The notes under the pieces: model-generated
The model's database searches: none
What the model saw: the letters and a program-made list of their open reading frames with translations, nothing else
Told to the model about the DNA's origin: nothing
Part shown: piece by piece, positions 10,943 to 21,631 of the stretch
How the letters are laid out: each line of letters opens with the position of its first letter
How positions within the stretch are numbered: position 1 is the stretch's first letter
Program-made: the position numbers and the translations under genes
NCBI GenBank assembly: GCA_019095985.1
Contig: CM032666.1
Location: 58,470,125 to 58,534,124 of the forward strand
DNA from: Streblospio benedicti
Taxonomy: Eukaryota; Annelida; Polychaeta; Spionida; Spionidae
DNA length: 64,000 nt
Direction of reading: 5' to 3'

Positions 10943-10951
10943 CTTATATAG
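10943..10951 (-). promoter_or_regulatory. TATA box of homeobox remnant copy 5
   Basis: CTATATAAG on the minus strand with intact surrounding promoter, although the gene it faces is broken. Confidence 0.65.
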
Positions 10952-11256
10952 GGTGGTGTCAAGCATCATAATTTGGTTTGAGTGAGTGATGTCAAAGCAA
11001 AAATATTAATTACAATAATGAAAAATAACAAACCATGGCAGGTTTGTTAAAGTCCACCTTATTTGGAAGCCCCCACAAGTTGGGATCACAGAAGCAGAGG
11101 GATTTACTTGACACTTTTGTTTAATTACCCAAAGCAAGAGCAATCCTCACCAAATGGCTAAGTGTGACTTAGTTTTGGAAATTAAATCATGTATTTATTT
11201 TATTTATTTTTTCTATTTACATATATATTATTCTATCTAACTATCAAATAATTTAC

Positions 11257-11325
11257 CTATTTGCTTCTCAATGTGAGTTTTGGAGGCAGCTGCAGTGGAG
11301 TTTGACGTAGCCATTGGAATTCGTT
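11257..11325 (-). other. Exon-like piece of an unrelated gene, unit 5
   Basis: Equivalent of the 69-nt exon-like segment. It is still open and has its acceptor although the homeobox gene of this unit is destroyed. Confidence 0.4.
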
Positions 11326-12378
11326 CTGCCAAATGCAAAGAAAAAATTGAACATAACGCGGGCAGCATAGCATAGGGCCATGTCAATATTATTAATATAT
11401 ATAACACAGTCAACACCTCAGAGTTTGCTATTTTTTCACCCCTCATTATATTCCCATACCCCTAAAAAAGTCATTTTAAAAGGATTTATAGGCCCCCTAC
11501 TACAGTGTTGACTGATTGTTTTTGATGATAAGATGTTGGGCTCCATGTGTCTCAACTTCAGCATTGCCAAAACATTCAACTGGAATTCACAGTTGCAGAC
11601 ACACTCCAGCAAAGTTTCTTTTTCACCAGATCACCCAGAATCATAAAACTTTAGGATGTTCGTCATCCACCTGATCATCAAAAACCTAATTACTGTATAA
11701 TAAGGGATTTATTAAAGAATCTATAAATCTTTTGCTTTGGCTTCCATCACATACTTTACCGGTAGTATATGCACTTCTCAGAATTTATTGATTTAGTACA
11801 ACTACTTCTAAGAAAAAGGTGCAGTGCTTCAAATGACAATCAATACTCATACTGTAAATCCATATAAATTAGCAACACATCTTCTTTTCATGTGATTGGC
11901 TTGTTTTATGCAATCAAAATGAAAATCACTTTTAAGTATACATTGTGGAACAGTCATATTGTAAAGCACAAATGTTGTAGACTAGCAACATGGATCATAT
12001 TGTAAAATCATGAATAAGAATTAAATAATAATATGTGTTTTCTCATTAAAAGGTTTCAGATGTGTGTTGGTGGGAGAATTCTATATGTATAGGTGTTTGT
12101 GTGTATCTGTATTAACGCTTAAGCCTCAAAGTTAGAAATAAATCAAAACTGTTGTAAATTAAACGCTTTTATTGAGTAAGAAGCACTACAATTCTAGTAC
12201 ATCACAAAATGAGAGTTTTTGCATACAGCTGCTCCCATAGCAAAGACTAAAATTACATTCACGCAGAAACATTCAAATCATTCTTACAAGTAAAAATCAC
12301 GCAATATTAAAATCACCATTGGTTAACAAATTCAGCTATACAGATGAATTACACCAATACAACACTAAAATCACAAAA

Positions 12379-13379
12379 TCAACCACTAAAACACGGTGCT
12401 GGCAAAGGTGCTTGAAGTGGTTCCATTGGTGCTGGAGGTGCTCCCAAAGCTGCTGGTATGTCTTTTTTGGCATGCAAAATTGTGGACATCTCAGCTTTCT
12501 CTTTGATGGACGCTGTATGAACATAATGGTTTATGGAATTTATGTTTTTGTGTCCTGTCACCTTTATTATTTTGTGTGGTGCAACGCCAGCCTCTGATAA
12601 TCTTGTTGCAACTGTTGCTCTAAGGCAATGGTTAGTGTACACCTTTGACAATCCAGTTTGTTTTGATAGAATCTTAATTTTCTCGCCTAATGTATTCTCT
12701 CCTGTTGGTTTTATTGTGTACCATGTTGTAGCTTTCTCGTCCACATTTTTCATTGGATATGTAAAGAGATGATCACAATTAGGATTTAGTTTTGTCAGGT
12801 AGATTTTCAAACTTCTGACCGGACATTGCTCATCATCTTGTGCCCACATAACCTGATCTCCTACTTTTGATTCGTCTTTTGTGTCTGATGTTTGATGATT
12901 TTTTGTTAACTCGTTAAATGACATTTCAAAATATTCCTTTCTACTTGGATGAACTTTTAGAGTAAATGCGTCCTTTTTCAATGATCTCAATCCTTCCCTC
13001 CCCCTTCTTCCAAAGTGCGTCATAATATTTAGGAACACTTTGTTTTGCAGACTTTGGGGGTTGTTCCAGTCTTCTTCCAAAATTATTTCTTTGTGTCTTG
13101 TCTTGTCTTTTCCTAACTTTTTATTTGCTTTGATGTAGCCTTCGAAAACTTGATTTGCTTGGTTGAATGCAGGGTCAGTGATGATGTTGTATGCTAGATT
13201 GTGTGGTGGTGAACTTAGGTGTCTCTGAAGACCTGCTCGAATGGCTCTCAGTGAATTGTGGTTATAAGTGGCACCATTTTGACCTCTGATTTCGGCGTAG
13301 AATCTTTTTAGCATTTTTGCCAAATCCTCTTTCTCCATATGTTTGAACTCAACATCCATTTTTCTGTCACCCAGCCAGT
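12379..13379 (-). mobile_element. Crypton-type tyrosine recombinase, catalytic exon
   Basis: ORF of about 330 residues with a DUF3504/ZMYM-like recombinase fold. An N-terminal SAM-like helical part (FYAEIRGQNG, AIRAGLQRHL) is followed by the catalytic part with Arg in HFGRRGREGLRSL, the HxxR box in NHCLRATVATRL, and GHKN...NHY with the likely nucleophile Tyr. This set is typical of Crypton DNA transposons and of host genes derived from them, rather than DIRS elements, since no reverse transcriptase is near. The C-terminus becomes proline/alanine-rich (about PAALGAPPAPMEP) and the stop codon lies in homeobox-array DNA, so the original 3' end was lost or replaced. A splice acceptor (ACATTTCAG) sits at 13380-13388 on the minus strand. 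Confidence 0.75.
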
Positions 13380-13536
13380 CTGAAATGTAGGTAACAGGTT
13401 TTCATTCAGCACTTTCAAACTAAAGATTAGTTTACATATCTTGTGATTATGATAATCATTATTGGAAACAGAGAATACTGTAATATTGTAATATCTTAGG
13501 ACATTAGGTAAAACAAAATTGTGATATGAAACTAAC

Positions 13537-13901
13537 CTTTCAAAATTTTGACAGCATAGTGTGTCTTTCTTTGTTCCCTTCGATAATCTGTTTGCAATGA
13601 TTGAGTTAGCCTCCTCATCTGTCACTGAAGGAAATCTGTTGGTCTTAACTTCTTTTTTGTCATCTTTGTCATCTTTGTCATCCAAAATCTCCACATCTAA
13701 ATTGTTCTCCAGGTCGAATGTTCCATCATCAAGCATTAGATTCAAACTGGAACATCTCTGCTTTGATCCATTGTGATCCAGTTTTACAATATATTCATAA
13801 TATCCTAAAACCTTGAACTGGCTGACAACTGTGGCCTTGAACTGAAGCTTGAGATAATTCTCCTGATATATAACAGGATCTCCTTGCTTAAAACTGGCAT
13901 T
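13537..13901 (-). mobile_element. Crypton element, likely upstream coding exon
   Basis: Open minus-strand segment of about 120 codons. It contains QGDPVIYQENYLK, then KVLGYYEYIVKL, an acidic stretch (DDKDDKDDKKE) and TDEEANSIIANRLSKGTKK, and ends at a plausible donor (GAAAG then GTTAGT) facing the acceptor of the catalytic exon. With this simplest donor-acceptor pair the frame does not continue, so either another junction is used or the element is damaged. The first part could be a small chromatin-reader-like barrel, but I cannot name it. The upstream boundary is uncertain. Confidence 0.45.
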
Positions 13902-14183
13902 TTATAATAGAATTTGATATTTTTAATGATTTCAAGATAAAAACACACAAAATTATTGAACAGACAGAATGAAGGAAAAAGCAGACGTTACAATAAGAAT
14001 GAAAAAACATGTTGGAGGGAGTAAAATAGAACAGCCACCTGCTGTGTGGCAAACGGCTAATTTAGACTAGTCTAGTGACATCGCATTCAAGTTAAGAGAG
14101 TTTGCTCGAGGAGTTTGCGTGTATTATTTTGGCATATTACTGCTAATCTGTGATTGTATTTTTTGTGATTGTATTTTCTTCGT

Positions 14184-14328
14184 GATAGAATGGTATTTGA
14201 GCACGAGATTGGAGGGTCAATCGTAATTTTGACGGTGATGTGTGATTGACACTCATCGTGTCAATCACACATCACCGTGCAAAAATTCTACGATTGACCC
14301 TCCAATCTCGTGCTCAAATCCTACAATG
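14184..14328. mobile_element. Foldback MITE with ~60-bp arms
   Basis: Two arms of about 60 bases are near-perfect inverted repeats around a loop near 14255. The arms contain GAGCACGAGATTGGAGGGTC and GGTGATGTGTGATTGACAC. The right end reads TCCTACAATG, the same as the element ending at 20690, so they form one family. No target duplication is clear and no coding is present. Confidence 0.8.
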
Positions 14329-14645
14329 AAAGGCTATGTTACTTAAGACAGTTATATCAATTCAAAGGTATTTAATACAAATTTCAATGGTCAAATTATT
14401 AGGACCAAAAAATTTTTATCTGGAGAGAAAACTATTTCTTCCAGTTTTATCTGATCATGGAAACCGTGTTCAGTGCGATTTTGATGTAATTGGATGTATA
14501 CAAAACAAACACTTCAGAGATTGTTTTCTGGTACCTTTTGGAGCAATTTCAGGGCCACGGATAAGTACCCGGCCCTATGGTCCTAGATGTATTGGTGTTG
14601 TCAGATTGGGTAAAAATTGTGAGTTACTAAATTTCAGGTACAACA

Positions 14646-14745
14646 NNNNNNNNNNNNNNNNNNNNNNNNNNNNNNNNNNNNNNNNNNNNNNNNNNNNNNN
14701 NNNNNNNNNNNNNNNNNNNNNNNNNNNNNNNNNNNNNNNNNNNNN
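14646..14745. other. Assembly gap (100 N)
   Basis: Exactly 100 unknown bases, the usual placeholder for a gap of unknown size. The sequences on either side need not be contiguous. Confidence 0.99.
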
Positions 14746-14754
14746 CATTTTTAT

Positions 14755-15243
14755 GAAATGTACATGCAGTGGAACCTTCTTCTAAGACTACCTCTATTGA
14801 AACCGGCTCTCATTATATATATAACGGCATTTTTCACAGACCCAAACGTCCATATGGGACCATTCAGTATTTACGACAGGGTGCGGTAGGAGGATTTTAG
14901 GGCGGGCCATGAACTTTTGTCATTATGTTTGGAGCAGTAGCTATCAATTTTTTCACAGAAAATTTACACCTATTTTTTTAGAGATTCTGTACTAAAATTT
15001 ACTGTTTTCAAATTATGGAAATCCATCAAATAGGATCTGAGTTAACTGACAATGACTGTGTTAACTGTTGGGGGGTCATTAATTTTTATCACATGAAATT
15101 GAGGAGGGTTACCAAATTTTTTCACAGAGATTTGAGGGGAGCAGAGCTATTAATCTTTTCACAGTATTTTTGGAAAATCCTCCTGCCCCACCCAGTCATA
15201 AATACTGAATGGTTCCTAAAAAAGCCCCCCGTGCGCCTCCATT
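14755..15243. repeat. Interspersed repeat family R1, second module only
   Basis: Shares CATGCAGT...CACCTCTAT, TTTTTCACAGACCCAAACG and ATGGAAATCCATCAAATAGG with copies at 19950-21250, 31113-31840 and 32375-32915. It has no intact coding capacity and no terminal repeats that I can define. Copies are moderately diverged, so the family is not very young. Confidence 0.8.
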
Positions 15244-15454
15244 AAAGAGACCACGTCTCTATTGAGACCGCATGAGACCTGCACCCGGCTGACAGGTTCT
15301 GTATTTGTGTTTCCAGGAAGCGCCTGATGCTTAGAAACATGCGTCTGGTGAAGCAGCAGCTGAGATGTCGCCACGACAACGGTAACCATGGCAACCATCT
15401 CGTCACACTCGACGATTTCTGACAAGAACCCACAACCATGTGGCACCAAATCGC

Positions 15455-15535
15455 CTAGTTCCGGTTGTGTAATGGACTAGTAAGTCTAAACTGCTATGCC
15501 ATTTAGTGTTGTATAGAGGTGGTTTCAAATCCCAC
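15455..15535 (+). repeat. Possible tRNA-derived SINE head or tRNA pseudogene
   Basis: A B-box-like stretch (GGTTTCAAATCCC near 15522-15534) follows a weak A-box-like stretch (TGTGTAATGG near 15463). The spacing suggests a Leu/Ser-type ancestor. The acceptor and anticodon arms do not fold well, so this is not a working tRNA. Confidence 0.3.
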
Positions 15536-16663
15536 CAGATACTACAGTGTATGACTGTAGGTGATGTATAATTATTGTCATGAAATATCACTTCAAGTAT
15601 TATTGATAACATGCTGTAAATTCAAATGTTATATTTGTGTCTCATACAAAAATGATGTACTTTGTAGTAAAATTTTCTTATTTGTTATTCTACTGTGAAT
15701 GTTCAGGCTTTTTATTGTAACATGATTGTAAAAAGTAAAATGACTTTATACAGGTGTAAGTTGTTTGAATTTGAATATGATTGTGTGATTTGAAAGTTAG
15801 TGTTGCTCTAATATGTTGTTTCTTGTAAACTTTGTCGCTTGATTTATATCTTATGGAAGATGATAACATAGAGATGTAATTTATTTCTATATTTCATTTA
15901 TTCATAAAATTACAAAGTCTACAAAATCTACAAATAATAGGAATATAGACATTACAATACAAACTCACAATGATTACTATTACATAAGTTGACTTTCTAT
16001 AAAAACACAAAACAAGATTTCAAAATTTCCCCATTTTCTTCAGATGATGAATACAATTAAAAAGAACATACACATTGATGATACAAATTCATAAGGATTA
16101 CATAATAAGTTTGTGTCTATAGAATAAATACACGCATCAAACGATAATACAAAAATAGTCAAATTTACCCATATTTTCATATTTGATAATACCCATCTCA
16201 TATTTTCTTTTATCTCAAAGTCAGTTTTATTTTCCTCAAAACACATGTTAAATAAATTTCACTTCATTATCTCAAATAATGGCTATATTGCGCATTTTGC
16301 TGTTCTCACTACACATTCATGATAACTGTATATTAGAAAATGATCGTTACACTTCCTCCTTCCACGTGCAATTTTTCAATGAAATTGTCATCAAATAACT
16401 TGAATTTCTGGTACATGGATACAGACTGTTTTCATTCTATTTGAGCTTTGATAGGCTTTGTTTTATTATTTGTAAATTTATGTATGGTCACAACTTTTAT
16501 ATGAGATTGGTTGAACTTATATTAAACCTCTTCTAAGACACAGGTTCCTTTGTTATACATTTCCATTTAGTTTTGTCTATTTTGCACCTCGGAAGATATG
16601 CAGGAGACATGATATAATACGCGTTTTTAAAAAAATGACCACTCAAACCCAATGCTTTTGAGC

Positions 16664-16669
16664 TTTATT
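16664..16669 (-). terminator. Polyadenylation signal overlapping the TALE stop codon
   Basis: On the minus strand the last codons read AAT CAA TAA AGC, so AATAAA overlaps the TAA stop. If used, the 3' UTR would be only about 15-30 nt. Another AATAAA occurs about 200 bp downstream (near 16463-16468). Confidence 0.5.
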
Positions 16670-18527
16670 GATTGGGTAAAGACTTGCTGCGTTGCATTTC
16701 AAGTTTAGCTATTTTCTCAACATCATTATACTGTGGCTTCTTTCCTTTCACCCTTTTATCTGGCTTAATAAATGTTCGCTGACGCCTGTTATTGAACCAT
16801 TTTTTAACTTGTTCCACTTTAAGTCCAGTATCAAGAGCCATTTGAGCCAGATCACCTGCCTTTGGATATGGCCATTTTTTGTGGTCTTCATACCAACGAA
16901 GCATAAGAGCTTTAGCACTCTTTGGAAGACTTTGGTTATTAGCTTTTTTCCTTTCAGTTATATTTTTAGTGCTGCCATCAACATTATTTGCTTTTTGAAT
17001 ATTATCTTCATTTTTCTTTGACACGACTGGAGCAGATAGCACATCAAGAAATTCTGCTATTTCATCTGCACCTCCCTTCGTGATGATATCAGGTTTGTCT
17101 TGTTGATTTTCCTTTTCATCATCCTGTGAGAGATTAGGTGACATCTTCATTTCATCATTGTCAGGATATAGGGTTCCATTTTTATTGCTTTGCAAGCTTT
17201 TAATTGCTGCAGCCTCATAGCCATTTCCATTTGCATCAGCATTAACATGAAGCATTGTATCAACTACACTTTGGTTAAGCATGTTATCTTTGGGAGAAGC
17301 TACCTTTTTGGCTAACATTTGGTATTCTGCACGTGTTTGGTATCTTCCATGACTAAAACTTTGTCGAGGCTTTTGACTTACCACACTGAATGGTTGATAC
17401 TGAGGTATTTTTACCACTACATCTTTCACTTCTGTGGACAGGCTTCTTTTCTGTAGGGTGTTCCAGATAAACACATCTTGCCCAAATGTCCATGTGTCAT
17501 CTTGAAGCATGTCCTCCATTGACTCAATGAGAAAAATATGCAGCTCATCATACTTATTCTTGATACTATAGAGGTTGTCAGGAAAATTTGTTATTTCTGC
17601 AAGACGTTTTGATTCTATGTGCATGCTGTACCAATCATACATCTTTCTTATCTCGTCGCTTTTAATTTTTTCAGCGTGTTTCAATAGATGAGATTTGAAC
17701 ATCATGATGAACTGGACAAGCAGAGAAGCATCATGGTTTGAAGGGCCCTGATTCTGATTCAATGCACTGGACTGGTTTATGCTGTTGGCCTGCATGATAC
17801 CTGCACCTGGAACAATTGCTCTGTTATTGAGCAGATGATTGGTACTGTCATTTTGAGGAAGAACCTTGTTATGAGATTGACGATTCTTTAAGTAAGGACT
17901 GGAACATAAACGGCTTTGTGAACCAATGAACTTCGCAGTCTGAAAAAGTAAAAAGAATATGATTAGTACAATCTACATAGAATTATATGAATTACATGTA
18001 TAGACACTTGCACCACTATGCAGATGGCATTTGATTAACAAAGCATTGCATGTGTTTTAAGTGTTAAAATTTTAGACTATTCTTTAAAATGATTACATGG
18101 ACAATTCTACAAACAAGAATGTACTTTCTTCTAAATTTCTATCACTCAATTAGAAAACTTCTCAGAGTAAAATCAAAATATAACAACAACAAAATCTTAC
18201 TTTGGCTTTCAATTGGTGTGATGCAGGCATGTTTCCACCATTATTGTCATACTGGTGTGATTGTTGGGAGTATCCTACATATCCAGAGGTGCCTGTGTGT
18301 CCTACGTCAGCATATGATCCAAAACTATAATAGGCTGGAGCTCCCTGGCTATAAGCTTGAAACCATGTATCATAAGCTGGAGATCCAGCACCATAAGCTG
18401 GAGTAGCATTCAGAGCATTACATGATGCATTGCCCCCAAATCCACGGTCACTCATCTGAGGCTGCATTGTGGATTTTAAAGATGGCACTGGTAATCCTGA
18501 GGTATCCTGGCTTTCAAATGGATTCAT
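16665..18527 (-). CDS. TALE-class homeobox transcription factor (two exons)
   Basis: Exon 1 is 18527-18201 (109 codons, starts MNPFESQ, donor GTAAGA) and exon 2 is 17939-16665 (acceptor TTTTTCAG). Both junctions are phase 0, giving 533 residues. Exon 1 is rich in Tyr, Gly, Ala and Ser (AYGAGSPAYDTW). Exon 2 has a long region without a recognised domain and then, near residues 440-500, a homeodomain. It contains LPKSAKALMLRWYEDHKKW, the PYP loop insertion that defines the TALE class, and the recognition helix VKKWFNNRRQR. Asn at position 50 is not the Ile usual in Meis/Pknox/Tgif. A basic tail follows (KRVKGKKPQ). No Meis or PBC co-domain is visible. Lone diverged TALE genes like this are known as SPILE in spiralians; that assignment is inference. 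Confidence 0.88.
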
Positions 18528-19949
18528 GATGAATCAATGAACTCTTCAGATTAAACACCTACTTGGTTGATTTAATATGTTGTTATTGATATTGAAACTT
18601 ATTAGGAACTAACAGGTTATGTTTACTATGCAATAGATTGTAGGAGCACAATAATGCACTGTCCACACTTCATGAGACCAAGTCACTGAATGAAGTGACT
18701 TCAATGTTTCTGAACAGCACTCACACTCAATGAATTATGAGTAGTTGATCTGATTGGCTGGTTTGTAATTGCAAAGATTTGATTGGTTTTCACTTGAATA
18801 GAAACTTCCAAGTCAGGGTGATTTCTTTGATGGCTTAATATAGAAATGACCACTAGCTTGAAAACAATGAGTGATGGTCAATCAAAGACAAGAGCTTGTT
18901 TTGAAATTAACTCACCTTAGTTATCAAAGCTCTTTGTATTTACTTGAGGAATGTGAATTGAAAGGGAAGTTATTGGGATCATAAACCTTTTGAAAAGTTT
19001 GTTTGTGACCTTAGTAATATTTGAAGTGACAATTACTAATATAAATAAAGGTGAGTGAAAGAATTCTTTTAAACTAAGACATACAGGTTAAACAAATATT
19101 TTGTTTCTTTTAAAAGATGTTCTGTAATCTATCAATGTGGACTCAGTATATTTTTATGGATAGCATTTTACTGCCATATGATTAGAACTTTTTTAATGCT
19201 CTAATCATTTTGAGGATCAAGTATTTGTAAGGAGAATATTAGCTGTTTTAATATTTGATTTTAAAACAATATTTTTTTTTTAAATAACAAAAAAAAACTG
19301 ATGAAAAACTCAAAACTTTAGCATGAAACATGCATGACACAGTTATCTTTTCTTTGTTTAGTCTTTCCAAAAAAATACGTAATACGGTTTAATATTCTAT
19401 TTTAGCTAATATGTCAGACTCATCTTTATTATTCATATCATGATTATGATATATATTCTATATTTTTATTGTAAACATAGATTTAGATTATGACTTCCAT
19501 TGATTAATAATAATATCAATACTTGGTATAATTACAACTAGAAATCAGTTCATGGTCCATTTTATGTTTGATATTATACTATATACAACTAGTAATCAGT
19601 TTATGGTCCATTTTATGTTTGATATTATGACCAACGTCAAATTACAGAACTTGATATAATAATGACCTCAATCAAATTACAGAATCAAAGTTTTTTTTTA
19701 TAGTATTAAGGTTATTTAACATTACAGTGTTGACACAATTCAAAGATACCAGGTCATATCCTATTATATATACTTGTGACTAGAAAACAGTTCACGGTAT
19801 AGTTGTTTTTTTTTTGTTTGTTTTTTCAATATTAATATTACATAACAAACGATTGCCATCACAGCTTCATCATCAGACACGACTTTCCCCTCCGACCACC
19901 AGGCTCACAGCTTCATTTCATTCTATTGGGGACATTATGGAAAAATCTT
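18528..19949. other. Upstream region of the TALE gene, no gene seen
   Basis: AT-rich, without convincing ORFs. It holds one 44-bp direct duplication with period 51 (19534-19577 and 19585-19628, both containing ATGGTCCATTTTATGTTTG). A weak TATA-like sequence on the minus strand near 18835 is too far upstream to assign with confidence. Confidence 0.6.
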
Positions 19950-21250
19950 TAAATATTTTAATATCCTTCTTGAATACTAAAATGTTGTCCAATAAATCAG
20001 AAACTAAAAATGGCACTTTATTTCAATTATGTTTAGTTTGATGTTCTTGTTAAATAGAGTTGACTCAATTTATATTTCTTTAAAAGAGAAGGAATTATGG
20101 AGATTTATATTCATAATTTATCAATTTATCTGTAACCTACCTAGACATTATAAACTTGGACTCTTTTGTTTCATAATTGACAAAAAAGTATTTGAGGATC
20201 GGTTAACAACTGATTTTATAATGAGCAAAACATCCTGCCCTTTAGTGCCAGGGTCAATGGGAAGTCAAACCCCCATTCTATCATTCCGTGCAAAAATCTC
20301 CGCCAATAACCCACGCTGATTGGTCAATCAGCGTGCTCAATTTTGCGATGGAAAACACGCTCCAGATCGCGCGGACGGCTCTAGTCTAAACTCCTCACAT
20401 TATCAATACAGCCGCTGACGTCGCAAAGCGTGTTCCGTGTAGCGGATAGCAGAAGTTTAGACTAACGCCTTAGTAGTGGTCTCCGCGCCACGCCAAAACA
20501 AACGAAATTGACTTGCAATGACAATGTTATAATATGATTTATTTTAAAATAAAATGGATTTTAGTCATGATAGAATGGTGATTGACCACTCGATTGTCGT
20601 GTCAATAGTGAAATTGAGCATGCTGACATCTGATTTACCATGCTCAATTTCACAATTGACACTCCAATCTCGTGGTCAATTCCTACAATGCCCAAACATT
20701 TTTTTTGTTTTAAAACATTTGTGTTTTTTAATCATGAACCACAAGGGATTTAGTTCCGTTTACAATGCATTTATATCAGATGTACATGCAGTAGAATCTC
20801 CACATAAGACCACCTCTATATTGAGACCGACTCTCTTATGATACCATTTTTCACAGACCCAAACGTCCATAATCGACCATTAAGTATTTATGACAGGGTG
20901 GGGTCGGAGGGTTTTAGGGCCGGCCATGAACTTTTGTGGAGGGGTAGCTATCAATTTTTTCACAGAAAATTTACACCTATTTTTTTAGTGATGCTCAGAT
21001 TCTGCACTAAAATTTACTGTTTTTAAATTATGGAAATCCATCAAATAGGATCTGAGTTAACTGACAATGACTGTCTTAACTGTTGGGGGGTCATCAAATT
21101 TTATCACATGAAATTGAAGAGGGTTACCAAATCTTTTCACAGAGATTTGAGGGGAGGAGGGCTATTAATTTTTTCACAGTATTTCTGGAAAATCCTCCTA
21201 CCCCACCCAGTCATAAATACTGAATGGTTCCTAAAAAGACCACTGTAAGC
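19950..21250. repeat. Interspersed repeat family R1, longest copy, interrupted
   Basis: Module 1 (about 19950-20275, with CATCCTGCCCTTTAGTGCC) and module 2 (20691-21250, with TTTTTCACAGACCCAAACG) are adjacent in the copies at 31113 and 32375. Here they are split by a 415-bp insert. ORFs in it are short and shared only as repeat sequence. Confidence 0.8.
20276..20690. mobile_element. Foldback element inserted in R1
   Basis: Comparison with uninterrupted R1 copies shows about 415 extra bases. The insert holds a perfect 11-bp-arm hairpin (20312-20335) and a larger inverted repeat of about 50-bp arms (about 20565-20690). Its right end, TCCTACAATG, matches the foldback at 14184-14328. The GC-rich middle (CGCGCGGACGG region) is unlike its surroundings. 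Confidence 0.7.
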
Positions 21251-21631
21251 CTCCACTAACCCATTACCCCTCAATGTTCTATTACATGACAGCCCTTGTA
21301 TCTTTGCAAATATTTGCAGCGTAGCGGCGTATAAAATCTTTCCATTTGTCGGAGCTGCGTTGCGAACTTTAAACTGCCATAATTTTCTTAAAAATGCTCG
21401 TATTTCAACCATCTTTTCACCAAAATACAAAGCAACCATTTTGGGATCCCATTAGGACAAATGCCGTCACATTTCCAATGGCCATGTTCGGATTGGTTAG
21501 GACTGCAGTGTAATACCCGTATTTGCAGCATGGTTTTTAAATAAATAAATAAAAATATTTATCAGGTTTTTTTGTAATTCATTTATATATCATAATAAAG
21601 CTTAAGTCATATAAAGCTTAAAGCCATATCT

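Larger units (their letters stand above)
1..12392. repeat. Tandem array of ~2.67-kb units with double-homeodomain genes
   Basis: Four near-identical units and a fifth partial unit follow head to tail. Successive gene stops lie at 418, 3089, 5765 and 8435, giving periods of 2671, 2676 and 2670 bp. Similarity covers the whole unit, including promoter, spacer and 3' UTR, and differences are mostly single bases and small indels, so duplication or homogenisation is recent. Each unit, read on the minus strand, holds spacer, an exon-like piece of another gene, a TATA promoter, the homeobox gene, and a 3' UTR with internal repeats ending at AATAAA. The left edge runs off the window, so total copy number is unknown. 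The right edge is abrupt: array sequence stops at 12392 inside the 3' UTR repeats. The fifth unit has lost about 2 kb between spacer and gene. Confidence 0.97.

Noticed and set aside
1-12392. Orthology of the array genes to mammalian DUX4
   Set aside because: Homeodomain position 50 is Lys in both domains, the domains are C-terminal, and there is no DUX C-terminal activation motif. The resemblance is in layout only.
14336-14785. 149-codon ORF spanning the N gap
   Set aside because: The translation runs through unknown bases, and the part before the gap matches a dispersed repeat.
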